Positions 31,301 through 40,912 of a stretch of 64,000 bases of DNA are shown here, piece after piece. Numbering within the stretch: position 1 is the stretch's first letter; each line of letters starts with the position of its first letter. Location of the stretch: assembly GCA_903813345.2 (NCBI GenBank), contig CAIIXF020000002.1, forward strand, positions 12,916,150-12,980,149, in the 5' to 3' direction. Source of the DNA: Owenia fusiformis. Its lineage: Eukaryota > Annelida > Polychaeta > Sabellida > Oweniidae. The notes under the pieces are model-generated. The model was not told where the DNA came from. It did not search any database and was given only the letters and a program-made list of their open reading frames with translations. The translations under genes were made by a program, and so were the position numbers.

Positions 31301-34300
31301 TTCTTAAAAAACGTAATCTTTGATAACTCATATAACAGTGAACGGATTTGGTTCAAATTTTATATGATGATGCCTAGTTCACAATGGTATAAACTAACTT
31401 TGTGCCAAATTTCATGCTTCTATCACAAAGTACACAAACATTTCAACATTTACACTATAATAAGCATAATATGTTTTGTTCGGTGGGATTTGCTACTCCA
31501 TGGAGTTGCTGTTTTTCTAGTTGTTCCTATTGCAGATGCACATTTTAAATGTTTTAGGTAAAAATAAGTTAAGAATTGAGAGATAACTTTGTAGGGAATG
31601 TAATTGATGTCCCCAATCAAAAAATCATATTCACCTGATCTATATTGAAAATGGACATAATATGGCCATAGTCAGGACTTGTTATGAACTATATAAAATA
31701 TATATATTTCTTGCAGAAAACAGCCCTTTCATCAACTCTTCGTAGACTTGGAGAGGAACTCTACCGCCCAAAATCTGTCCGCTTTACTGATGACAACAAA
31801 TCTATCCCACAATCCCCTGCCAAATCTCCACAAAGTTTGGAAAAATCTCGAGAAAATTTATTTTTTCGTAGCAGTGATGAGCACATTAGGTTTCTGTCTG
31901 GGCTGCTAGTGCTGAAGACTCTCACTCAAGGTGAATTGTTTTAGTTTTTGTTATAGTTCATCGCATTTGTTACAGTTTTGATCTTAGTGACCAAAAAAGT
32001 ATTTTAATGGTCTTTAGCCTAGATGCGAGAACATCATTAAATATTCAAAATACAGTCAAAGTGATATCATTTTATCAACTTTAAAGAAATAATTTCTTAA
32101 AAATGTTACTTCTAGGTTGGGGAGATTTCCCATTGACCCCTTGTTATAAGATCACAAAAAGTGAAATATCTCTTCTTTTAGTGGACAGATAATATTTTGC
32201 TTTACTGGACATATTTACATTTGTATAACTCTCAGATACATGAGGGTAATTTGAAAATTGATCCACTAGAACTGATAAATATTCAAGTTTAAGAGCATTT
32301 TGTGCTTTACCCTTCTATGCTATTTACCCTGAATTGGCCACCTGGTGGTGAAACTGGTAACCACCTACTTGCATGTAGCTTATTGGAGTTTAAAAAAATT
32401 GAATAAATTCTGGCTTCTTAGGTAGGCAGGAAGTGCAAATTCACTAGACTCTGATTGGTTAGCTTATTTTGATCACCCTAATCTGATTGGCACGATAAAA
32501 AAATGATTATTTCTCATTGAAAGAGGGTATATAATGGAATGTGTTTAAGAATCAAACATATGTAAAGACTATCATCATGGTTATTATGTTTATACTTGAA
32601 GTTGGATGAAAGGTGAATATTTTATAAGTTAAAGTGGAATCTTTGAGAATAAACCTGAATAGGCTAATATTAGAATACTTAGATTATGGTGTTTGTTTCA
32701 TTTATAGTTTCATATAAAATATGGTGGAATATTCGTGACAGTTCTGAAATCTCTTTTAATGGATAGACCTAGGACTATAATAAAGATCATTATGGGCAAT
32801 AGTTTATTTTTTATGATTTCAAACGCCTGCAGATCACTTGTTCCTATCTGCCTTACAAAAAACAAAATTCCCATGATATTCCGATGAAAATCCTTGAAAA
32901 TATATGGAATAAAGTCAAAAAAGGATTGAAGTAAGACAAGAATTCTAAAGTAATGAAAATTTTCTCATGAAAATATGATTTTTTTTAGATATTGATGAAT
33001 TTAAAAGATTGTATGATTTCATTTTGCAAGGTTGGTAAAATTAAAGGTTTCTCCTGCAATTAAATAGAATTATTCCTATTGTTTATGAATACTTGGATTT
33101 AAGATTACAGCCGAGACAACAGTCATAAACAATGGAAGTATATCCGTTAGTGTTTAACTGCGTAGAGACCTGGTCAAATCACGACTCAGTCATTCAAGGA
33201 ATTTAATTAAAAGCCTGTTTATTTGTCGCTTTGAAATTGACGAGCATTTCTCATGAATGATAAAACTATCGTATAAATTGTCATTACAGGTTTAATCACC
33301 TATAGAAATAGCAGGAATTAAGCTGATACTTCTAATTAATACAAGGAGTTTTTATCTAGTTATTTCTCTGATCTGCTATGTTTGTATGGAATGATATAAA
33401 GATTAAAGATGGAATATGAGTATTGTTATAAATACGTAACTAGAAGGATTACTCGTCAAAACATTAAAATGATGAATTGATACATTGGAGACAAAGTTCA
33501 TTGCCCTTTTTGGTAAAACTTTTCAGTCGTGTTTTGAAAGAGCAGCATTAGACAGGGATGAAATAAAATATTGAGATCTTTGTGGCCATTTGTTATTATT
33601 GAAAGATTCCAGTATTTTTCCAAAAAAATGATCAAAACATATCAGTCTGTACAGTAAAATCTTTAAAAGTGAAACATGTCAGTAAGTGGAACACTTCCAG
33701 AGTACATCATTCTGGTTGCTTGGTTCATCAGTATGGATGATATAGTCTAAAAAATATAACCATCCTTAAAATCAAAATATAATTAATTACAAAAACTACA
33801 ACTTATTAATTAAAACAAATTTAATTATTCTTTCATATGAAAATATGACAATTGTCTTGCATATGAAATGAATGACATCAATATAAGAAATCAAGAAGTC
33901 TGTTTTAGGTAGTCCAAGTTCAATGATTAATTTGGCTAATTTACTGAAGATTGTAGCTGACAGGTCCAAAAATACTCATACTCTGCCTACCTAAAGTTAT
34001 ATTGTTCTAGCTGAATACTAGGAAATTATAAAACTAGGAAATGACACTGTACAGAGGTTTCACTAGGATTTCTCACAACAGGCTGAATAAATGAAAACAA
34101 GAGGCAATATTAATGGAAATCATAAATTACATTGAAAAGTTGAAAAGTCCCTAAAACAACAGGCGATTGTGTGAAAACAACTGGTGAAAATCGGCTGTTG
34201 CCTGCTGCTATGAAACCCCTGCTGTAAAAAAGGACTATTCTCGGTTTGGAGAACGAAGTTCATCAGTCTACTACATATTACGCCTGCTGTAATATATTTT

Positions 34301-37300
34301 TCATAAAAAATTATTAGCGCAGTTACACTGATGAACTTTTTTCTCTTAATCGAGACTTGTATTTTATTGAATTGGTCTACTGCACATTACCCCTGCTTCG
34401 GACAATTGTGATATTTTTACATCTTGTAGATTTAAATGTCCTCTTTTGAATATTTATAATTTGATTTGGGTGATCTTTCTATATTTTTCATAAAAAAATT
34501 ATTAGCCCAGGGGACTGTTCTCCAAACTGAGACTTGTCCTTTAACTTACGACAAAAACTTTAAATAACTTCACAAAAATATGGATGGAGAGAGAATGTAG
34601 AAACAAATTGTATGATTTGAATATGAAATCGTAGAACCTCGTGTACAGTTTCTGATATATTAGGCATCGAAGCAGTACAATTAGATTAAGCAACTTAATG
34701 ACAATACTATTGCGGCTGATATTACACCGTTTTATTTTATGATGAAACAATTCAATGAAACTTGCAATTAGAAAAAACTAGATTAATTTTCTGTCAAGCA
34801 TATATTCGCTAAATTATCTTTTTATTGTTTCACGATTGATTGTTCTCGAGATTCCATTTAGTAATAGTGTTTCCCCTTGCAATTGTTTTAGTTGTTACCC
34901 GACCGTGAATCACCTTGGGGGTTGTGTTGTGTTTTGGATTGCAACAAGAAGCACTTCATGTAGTTGTAAACAGACGGACGCTCTGAATTTTATAAAAATT
35001 CCAGAAAATGTAATTCTTTATTGACATTTTAGAGATAAAGAGAGAGGAAAATGCATGACTTATTTCATTCATAAGCTAAATAGTGTTACAATTCATAATG
35101 CAAATTATAGTTAATGCTTTTTGATTAAATAAATGTTTTCTTTGTTCTTAGTTTGCAACTTAGTTCAGTTCTGTAGAAAACATTTATATCATTCAGAATT
35201 TCAATTCATATCACATTCTAGTGATATCTGAATGAGAATTGTACTATAATCTTTAACAAGTAATATTTGTTATCCATTTTCTTATTACATCTTGATTAAA
35301 TTTTTTCACTCTGTGCAACATTTCAAAACATGAACTCCTAGAACTTTATTCACAGGTGTAGTTAAACCATTTGTAGTTCTCTATTCATACAATTTGTATT
35401 TGTTTGAAGCAATAAATATTTCATAAATCCCCAGTCAGTCTGATCAAAAATTAATTCATTTGTTTCTTTTTACGAAGAAACATCAAAAATCAAATCTCTT
35501 GATACTTGGGATATCTTCAAACGATCATTCCATATAGAGCTGATATTTTAAGTTCCAAAGGGATGTTTTAGTTGAAATATGAGAGCCATACATGCAAGTG
35601 TTTCTACGTTTTGCGCAAAAGATGTCAAAACCATTGGTATTTCACATGCAATGGTGTATTTCATCCCGTGACCTTTGATTTCAATTATTGTTAATTATTC
35701 GAAGCTGTTGACTTATTAGAAAATGGTGTGATTTTACATGACATATTGGCAAGTATTATTTGTCATTATTAAGTAAGAAAAAACTTGCCTAAAGATTTGA
35801 TCTTAAAGAATTAATCTTGAAATAAATCTTTTATTTATTGAATCCCTAACCAATGAAGTTCATCTGTAATTAAAGTAATTTTTATGACCCTGTCCCACTG
35901 TATATACTATATATACTATAAAATATAAACTCATGAGTAAGTTGACCTTTTGCTATACAGATGAATAAACAGATGGCAGCACATGTGTTGGTTGGGGTAG
36001 ATACCATCATTTACAATGGGAAAAATGACTGAAGTCATTTAATTTCTTGACATATTGAATATTCCCAAATGGATTCATGTAAACTCCCTTTGCATTCAGC
36101 TAGATCATCTTATTGACATTTAGATTGTGATTTAACCTTAAAATTGTGATCCTTTAATGAATAAATAACTCAACTTTTAAAGATTTTTAACACTCTACCA
36201 ATGGGGGTTTAGCTAGACCCTTTTCAGAAAAGTTAAAAATCCTTGGGAATCGAATCACATAAAGCATTAAGTATAATAACATAAAGTGTAAAGGTAGGTT
36301 CTTCCAGTAGAAAACTATGTACTGAATTCAAATATGTCATAAAAAGGGGTTGTGTAAGTCCTTAATATGCAAAGCTCTCAAAATCCTATTTAAAATGAGT
36401 CTTCAGTGAGATTTTAAAACTAAATGCTTAATTTCCAGTTCTAAAGTTTACAAATTTCGTCGTACAAGAAAATGTGAAAATAATTAAATTTCACAAATTA
36501 TAATTCATGATATTTTTGGCAATTTTTCCAATGCCGTGCATCTATATCAACCAAGCCCCCCCCCCTCCTGGTGATGCCCGTGCTATTGCAACTGATATTA
36601 TATTTCAAGCCAAGAAATAGGAGATATTAAAATATCAATTTTACTTCATATAGCTAAGTTATTTTATAATTTGTCTTTCTAGTGTGGCACTAATAATACA
36701 CTAAACAAATACATTATAGCATGTAGCATTTATATAGCTAAAATATGGGCATGAGCATTAATTTGGTTGATTGCTACTACCTGATATCAACCATTAAAGG
36801 ATTACATTCTAGAGATAAATTGTTTGTTATTTTATATGTTATATGCGATATAATAGCATTCTAAAGGGAAGGAGAGTCGCATACTTTACGATTTGATTTT
36901 TATGGCCTTTTGATCTCTTAACATGTAAAAGGAATCATTTTGATGGGGTTCCCTTCACAAATTATCCTCATTATCCCGTTCCTATCATAGAATGGCTTAT
37001 TATCTGAACAATGCGTAATAATACATTTCTAATTAGAAATTGGAGTTAAAATAATGTTTCTTTTATTACTGTTTATGCGAAGGTGGAATGACAAAGCGCT
37101 TAACCAAAGAAGTATAAATCTTTGTAATAACATTCATTACGTTGAAAATACATTCAAACATTTCTCAAGTTTCCCCATATTATTTGATTGCCTTTCCAAT
37201 CTCCATGGTTACACTAGTTACACTTGACTTCCACATATTTTCTCTTAATAAGAACTGTCTCATTTTCTGGTTATTTCATATACAAATTAGAGAGTTGCCT

Positions 37301-39845
37301 TTATGCATTTTATACTTCATTCCTACTAATAAATTCCACTCTTTTTCTCTGTTTTTCTCTCTCTTTTTGCATGTTAAATCAACCACCATGGAATTGATCC
37401 CAATTTGGTTTTTAACATATTTTTTGTCTTTGTGAATGTCTCTCTTTTTATCCCATCGAACAAAGTTTCATTAATCTTGCCATCACAATTCCAGGAAAAC
37501 CACTTGTCCATCCAACTTGAAATTTTTACAGATGCAAGAGCAGGCAAGTGCCAAAATCAGATTAGGTTTTGTGTATGCTGGATAAATTACATGTTGACCA
37601 TTTAATATTCTTTGTTAAATCAACCATTTTAAATCCTCCCTTTCCCCTGCCCTCTTTCCCTTGCCCTCTTCCCCTTTCCATTTTCCACTCCTCTTTCCCC
37701 TCCCTTTTCCCCCTTCCCACTTCCTCTTCCCACCCTCTACTCCTCCTTCCCCATGACTGGTTATGTGCCTATTTGTATCAACATAATGTCTTCAACTGGT
37801 GAAATCATTTATTTAGAGATTGCACTGACATCCCCGGTTCATGTACAGAACTAAAATAGTAGCAATGATATTTGGCATTATTCATTGCTTTGGAACCCAA
37901 ATTCGGAGCAATTATAGTATTAAATCTAAACTTCTACTTTCATTGATCTCAATTTTTCATCCTAAAGTTATTGTATTGCAGTCGATCAACTGGCTCATGT
38001 ATTTGATGTACTAAGAAGTGATTTGAAGACAGAGTCCACACGTCAACTGTACCTCCATTATGTAGCAACTCCAGCTATCATTCCGTATCTCAAACCTACT
38101 AATCAGGTAAAGACATCAAGAGCACTATTATTATGAATTTACAAATTTTAATCAGTACCTATTGATATTATCTAGGGAATGCCTCCGTCTGTCCATCTGT
38201 CCGTCTGTCCGGGCAATAACTCAAATACTGTTCACCCGATTTTGTTCATATTTTGAGTCACGTGTGCCCTGTGGGAGTACAAGTTCTGCTCGAAAGCCGA
38301 TTTTCAAAATGGCTGCTCGTTAAAAAATGGCAGCCATTTTAGTTATGATATAAAACTGCAATAGCAATGTTTTGAATGTAAAAAAGTAATATAGGACATT
38401 AATTAAGCTAGAAATGTATAAGAAATACATGGCAGCCATCTTGAAAAATGACTGCCTTTGCACGTCATTTTCGATTTTTGCTGTAACTTGAAAAGTAGTG
38501 AAGCGATTTTGTTCATATTTGGCATGTGAATACTATAAGCATGGCACAAGGTCTAATGACATTTTGGGTAGTAGGCAGTGTTATTTAACATTTTTTACTG
38601 TAACTCAAAAAGTAGTGGAGCGATTTTGTTCATACAGTATTTGTCTAATGTCTAATGACACTTTTGGTAGTAGGTGGCCATTTTTATGTTTTTTTACTAT
38701 AACTCGCGATTTTGTTCATATTTGGTATGTGAATACTGTAAGCATGGCACACTGTCTATTGACACTTTTGGTAGAAGGTGGCCATTTTGAAAAATGGCCA
38801 CCATTTTAACGTATTTTACTATAACTCGAAAAGTAGTGGAGCGATTTTGTTCATATTTGGTATGTGAATAAATTAAGCATGGCACATTGTCTGATAACAC
38901 TTTTGAGAGTATGTGGTTGTTTTGGAAAATGGCCACCATTTTTTGTTTGTGTTATTTTACATCTTTTACTATAACTCAAAAAGTGATAGAGCGATTTTGT
39001 TCAAATTTGATATGTGAATAAGCATGACACACTGTATTATGACATTTTGGGTAGTAGGCGGCCACCATTTACAGGTACGTGTGTGTGCGATTTTTAAAAA
39101 ATTTTCTTTGTGCCTACTTAAAGCATATTACTTTTTCTGATGACAACTTGGCTAGTGAGCAACCATTTTGAAAATGGTGTGTTATTTTACGATATTTGCT
39201 ATATATTTCGTTTGTAAAAATGCCAGCCATTGCAGTTAGATGGAATTTGCTACGCTTTGGCGTTGCTGTTGTCTAGTTATTTTTCTGCTTTCAGGCATTG
39301 TTAACATGTGCTGTTGACATTTTCCTACAGATGTCTATGGATTCACCCACACTTCCATATTTCCTAGAGAGCTGTAGCAATGAGCACTGGTTCCGGGCAT
39401 GCTCAATGGTCCTGCGCACTCCAAATTTGCCTGATAAAATCACTGAAAAACTGAGTATCATCTTGCAGAAATTATCAAAAATAAAGTAAGAATTTCTCAT
39501 TCTAATAGGATATCCTTTACTGATAAATAGTTGCATATATAGGGCTGATTAAAATATACCAGTACATGTATATTAAAAAGTAATAATGAATGCACCTCTT
39601 CCTAATCCACAAAGGTATATTTGTTTGAAAGGATTTGTCTTTCATATTATTAAATTAAATATTAGTGTACTTCTTAAGCTGTGTTACAGAACATTATCTT
39701 GTTTTTCAGGAGCAATAGAAAGTTCTTTGAAGTTTTCACCATCACTGGTATGGTACAAGAGACCATACGGAAATGCACAAACCAGAATGCATTTCTCGCA
39801 CTCAATATGAAATCCATCCTTGTCAACTTGAATGTGCGAAGTTAA
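22290..39845 (+). CDS. CCDC138: CCDC138 orthologue, complete coding sequence in 12 exons (581 aa)
   Basis: Coiled-coil domain-containing protein 138, a centrosome-associated protein in vertebrates. Joined coding exons: 22305-22353, 23129-23451, 25953-26084, 26608-26727, 27028-27105, 27304-27423, 27955-28089, 28438-28560, 31717-31930, 37982-38106, 39295-39485, 39710-39845. Total 1746 nt with stop; every junction is GT-AG and in phase. Residues 1-110 are acidic/basic, low-complexity and poorly conserved. About 110-275 is heptad-like and charged (coiled coil). 275-581 is the conserved helical C-terminal domain, with STLRRLGEELY, FLSGLLVLKTLTQ and EKLSIILQKLSKIK matching human CCDC138. It is somewhat shorter than the human protein (about 665 aa), mostly at the N-terminus. 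A 5' UTR intron is required by the acceptor at 22289. Confidence 0.93.
22354..23128. other. CCDC138 intron 1, nothing recognised
   Basis: AT-rich intron; a 101-codon minus frame and a 67-codon plus frame here have no recognisable similarity. Confidence 0.55.
23129..23451 (+). CDS. CCDC138: CCDC138 exon 2 (residues 17-124)
   Basis: 323 nt, acceptor CTACTTTCAG, donor GTACGA, ends in phase 0. Encodes a polar, serine/arginine/histidine-rich stretch (RRKKLSSRKHQ...), then LPEEVEEVYLELQAISDRLK, the start of the coiled coil. The latter aligns with human QISQIYDELFQIHLKLQ. Confidence 0.88.
23583..25211. mobile_element. Mutator-like foldback transposon with 650-bp terminal inverted repeats
   Basis: Arms 23583-24232 and 24564-25211 are inverted copies, nearly identical, starting AGGGTGGCTCAAAATAAT. 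The flanks ATTGAATAAT (23573-23582) and ATTGAATAAC (25212-25221) form a 9-10 bp target duplication, the length typical of Mutator-like elements; long TIRs fit as well. The 330-bp centre has only short frames. One arm carries an 85-102 codon frame, mirrored in the other arm, with no recognisable domain. It sits in CCDC138 intron 2. Confidence 0.85.
25273..25589. mobile_element. CACTGGTG-ended MITE with 5-bp target duplication (317 bp)
   Basis: TIRs of about 27 bp: CACTGGTGATCCACTCGATT at the left, its reverse complement at the right. TTCAA repeats directly at 25268-25272 and 25590-25594. The interior is also partly self-complementary (cggtaacaaaatg / cattttgttaccaaaac). CACTG ends with a 5-bp duplication recall Transib-type elements, but class is not certain. 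Confidence 0.8.
25953..26084 (+). CDS. CCDC138: CCDC138 exon 3 (residues 125-168)
   Basis: 132 nt, phase 0/0, acceptor CACTTTTCAG, donor GTAAAT. Encodes RESKILQEREFLLREKERLI then DVSQKNVKSIAAQEVNRRWK and EYEE: charged heptads matching human ELQKRERFLLEREQLL. Confidence 0.92.
26085..26607. other. CCDC138 intron 3, nothing recognised
   Basis: Two overlapping 71-72 codon plus frames (26116-26503) have no similarity I know and lie between good splice sites; treated as intron. Confidence 0.55.
26608..26727 (+). CDS. CCDC138: CCDC138 exon 4 (residues 169-208)
   Basis: 120 nt, phase 0/0, acceptor CTATTCCAG, donor GTATAT. Encodes QHKAELSRMEELLKEKTREN and KRLKDNFDTVKQANETLRHE, coiled coil; human has LTEVLKEKNKETKRLRSSFDALKELNDTL. 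Confidence 0.93.
27028..27105 (+). CDS. CCDC138: CCDC138 exon 5 (residues 209-234)
   Basis: 78 nt, phase 0/0, acceptor TATTTTAG, donor GTAAGT. Encodes LETLQEQHEKLEKQAMSTQA and RMVNLH, coiled coil; human counterpart is the IDIQAKRVQARLDNLQ segment. Shortest exon of the gene after the start exon. Confidence 0.88.
27304..27423 (+). CDS. CCDC138: CCDC138 exon 6 (residues 235-274)
   Basis: 120 nt, phase 0/0, acceptor TTTCCTAG, donor GTGAGA. Encodes RKMEFATRQKDVQVITTETA and a lysine-rich linker (KLKANKENKESKTQPRSVLK) ending the coiled coil. Human RKYEFMTIQR aligns with its start. Confidence 0.9.
27955..28089 (+). CDS. CCDC138: CCDC138 exon 7 (residues 275-319)
   Basis: 135 nt, phase 0/0, acceptor ATTTGCAG, donor GTAATT. 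Encodes PTTNTYDVLTNLLEWVSESH and ...STEVVQDKCYK. Aligns with human VYELLTVFMDWISDHHLS and DIQEKCVK. Start of the conserved C-terminal domain. Confidence 0.9.
28090..28437. other. CCDC138 intron 7, nothing recognised
   Basis: AT-rich with two short G runs near 28108-28190; no repeat or gene seen. Confidence 0.5.
28438..28560 (+). CDS. CCDC138: CCDC138 exon 8 (residues 320-360)
   Basis: 123 nt, phase 0/0, acceptor ATTTTTCAG, donor GTGAGA. Encodes LLPSLVEILREMPQLNVRNY and LPSLQFIYWSLLHIEQGQVH plus M. Human: LLPLMTEQLQWMPFVNIKL and FVKFIYWSLRQLD. Confidence 0.93.
28747..29839. mobile_element. Tc1/mariner-type foldback element, 1093 bp
   Basis: Begins CAGGGTGGTCCAAAAAAAAT and ends with its inverted counterpart (ttttttttggaccaccctg), flanked by TA on both sides (28745-28746, 29840-29841). 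The inverted arms extend about 200 bp each with roughly 85% identity. The central about 690 bp codes for no transposase. In CCDC138 intron 8. Confidence 0.85.
29981..31520 (+). mobile_element. AAAATGG-rich interspersed element, copy 2 (CCDC138 intron 8)
   Basis: Starts tcatcccaccgaacgaagtt, then a (CCGT)-type run of gtccgtccgtccg at 30090-30150 and gggcgataactcaaatac. About eight modules of roughly 130-150 bp follow, each with ttttcaagatggcgg, taactcaaataccagtgaac and gatttggttcaaattttata. Ends gttcggtgggatttgctact, whose gttcggtggga is inverted to tcccaccgaac at the start. Confidence 0.78.
31717..31930 (+). CDS. CCDC138: CCDC138 exon 9 (residues 361-432)
   Basis: 214 nt, acceptor TTTCTTGCAG, donor GTGAAT, phase 0 in and 1 out. 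Encodes KTALSSTLRRLGEELYRPKS, a serine/proline-rich insert (PQSPAKSPQSLEKS) and RFLSGLLVLKTLTQ. Human STLRRLGEDIF and RFLSTLIVLKTVTQ align directly. Confidence 0.95.
32018..32380 (+). mobile_element. ACCCAAATGCGAGTAG-type MITE, copy 2
   Basis: Starts CCTAGATGCGAG and ends acctacttgcatgtag. The body matches copies at 18516, 40172 (inverted) and 50408 (agtgaaatatct, tggccacctggtggtgaaac). The ends are more decayed than in the other copies. Confidence 0.8.
32381..34227. other. CCDC138 intron 9, first part, no gene
   Basis: Long AT-rich intron stretch without recognisable coding or repeat structure. Confidence 0.5.
34228..34543. mobile_element. MITE with AAAGGACTATTCTCGGTTTG-type ends (316 bp)
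   Basis: Ends aaaggactattctcggtttggagaac and its inverted partner gttctccaaactgagacttgtccttt. Inside, atttttcataaaaaattattagc occurs twice in direct orientation. Target duplication not clear. Confidence 0.65.
34544..37981. other. CCDC138 intron 9, second part: diverged repeat and polypyrimidine tract
   Basis: Contains a segment at about 36020-36250 that resembles 42745-42965 in the intergenic desert, a C run at 36557-36566 and a pyrimidine tract at 37634-37752. No exon homologous to CCDC138 is missing here: exon 9 joins exon 10 in phase. Confidence 0.55.
37634..37752 (+). repeat. Long polypyrimidine tract
   Basis: About 119 bases, almost all C/T (cctccctttcccctgccctc and similar) with isolated purines, 230 bp upstream of the exon 10 acceptor on the coding strand. 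Confidence 0.9.
37982..38106 (+). CDS. CCDC138: CCDC138 exon 10 (residues 432-473)
   Basis: 125 nt, acceptor TGTATTGCAG, donor GTAAAG, phase 1 in and 0 out. Encodes VDQLAHVFDVLRSDLKTEST, RQLYLHYVATPAIIPYLKPT and NQ. Human ADYLAQAFDSLCLDLKTEEG aligns. Confidence 0.94.
38178..39277 (-). mobile_element. AAAATGG-rich interspersed element, copy 3 (fills CCDC138 intron 10)
   Basis: Starts gggaatgcctccgtctgtcc, gggcaataactcaaatac and ends tggaatttgctacgctttgg, cgttgctgttgtctagtt, the reverse of the terminal sequence of copy 1. The interior modules (ttttggtagaaggtggccat, gcgattttgttcatatttgg) match copy 1 inverted. It spans all but about 70 bp at the 5' side and 17 bp at the 3' side of the intron. 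Confidence 0.78.
39295..39485 (+). CDS. CCDC138: CCDC138 exon 11 (residues 474-537)
   Basis: 191 nt, acceptor CTGCTTTCAG, donor GTAAGA, phase 0 in and 2 out. Encodes ALLTCAVDIFLQMSMDSPTL, PYFLESCSNEHWFRACSMVL and EKLSIILQKLSKIK. Human LQPFLEACSNSLFFRTCSVLLRAP and EKLSIILQKLSKIK are near-identical. Confidence 0.95.
39710..39845 (+). CDS. CCDC138: CCDC138 terminal exon (residues 537-581 and stop)
   Basis: Acceptor TTGTTTTTCAG; encodes SNRKFFEVFTITGMVQETIR, KCTNQNAFLALNMKSILVNL and NVRS, then TAA. Human SNKKLFELFTIHLMLQEIQR and NPEHAFLCINLNSTLFNLGL align, and the ends nearly coincide. Confidence 0.94.
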
Positions 39846-39858
39846 ATGAGAAAAAGAC

Positions 39859-39864
39859 AATAAA
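39859..39864 (+). terminator. CCDC138 polyadenylation signal AATAAA
   Basis: Canonical hexamer in agacaataaaacag, 14 bases after the TAA. This implies an unusually short 3' UTR if used; no better signal is obvious immediately downstream. Confidence 0.55.
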
Positions 39865-40171
39865 ACAGTACCAGGAACATAAATCTTTTTTGTACTCATC
39901 CCAGTTTGAAGAACTGTGATTTGGTATATAAATGCAGACTATAATAGACATTGATGAGGAAAAAGTGTATAAAATGCAACCAACTGTGATAGCAATTTAG
40001 GCAGGATCCAAGAATAGACTTAGCCAGAGAAGATATTGTACTTCTATGGGACAAAATGTGTATCCACACTGTTGGATAAGTAGCACGTAGAATGTGCATC
40101 AAGAAATCATACAATGTACAGAATTATATGTAAATGTTGCATGAAACCCTTGTTTTACCCACTCTCAATTA

Positions 40172-40577
40172 CCCAAATGTGAGTAGGTAGTTACCAGTTT
40201 CACCACCAGGTGGCTGATTCGGGTCAATTAACATGGCAGGTATATAAGAAAGTTCCCTTAAACTTGAATATTATCAATTTAAGTGGCTCAATTTTCATAT
40301 AATCCTTATGTGTCTGATACTTATACTAATGAAAATATGTCCAGTAAAGCAAAATATTATCTGTCTACTAAAAGAAAAGATTTTATAGCATGGGGTCTAT
40401 GGGGAATCTCGCCGAGCTAGAAGTCACATTTTCAAAGAAAATTAATGTTCCAAAGTTGATAAACACTTTTTAAAACCACATTTCTAGATGTAATTTTACA
40501 TGTAGATTTCAAATATGATATTACTTTGACTGAATTTTTAATGACGTAAATCAAGATTATTTCTACTCGCATTTGGG
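40172..40577 (-). mobile_element. ACCCAAATGCGAGTAG-type MITE, copy 3 (inverted, both ends intact)
   Basis: Ends cccaaatgtgagtaggtag and ctactcgcatttggg are inverted and flanked by TA. 406 bp, about 90% similar to the copy at 50408-50837 in opposite orientation. Conserved body landmarks are accaccaggtggctgattcg and attatctgtctactaaaag. Confidence 0.88.
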
Positions 40578-40912
40578 TATTTTCACAAACATCTGCAATG
40601 TGTGAGGAATAGAAAATGGGAGAGGGGATTGGAATTTGATTACTATACTGAATGTATTGAGAAATAGCATGAGGACAAGGACATTCTTCGTTTTACATAT
40701 ATGTTGCAAATACAATGAAATTGCTTTGTAAATGCGTTTACATGTATATATATTTTATTGTAGAATTTCATGAAATAAGAATATGTCAATATAATGTAAG
40801 TAATTAAAAATCTGAAATTGAAACATTCATTTAAGACGTCACATTTCTCTTAAATTGAAGATATAATGAATTAAATGGTTAAAGTAGAACATTTCTCATG
40901 AATATACATGTA

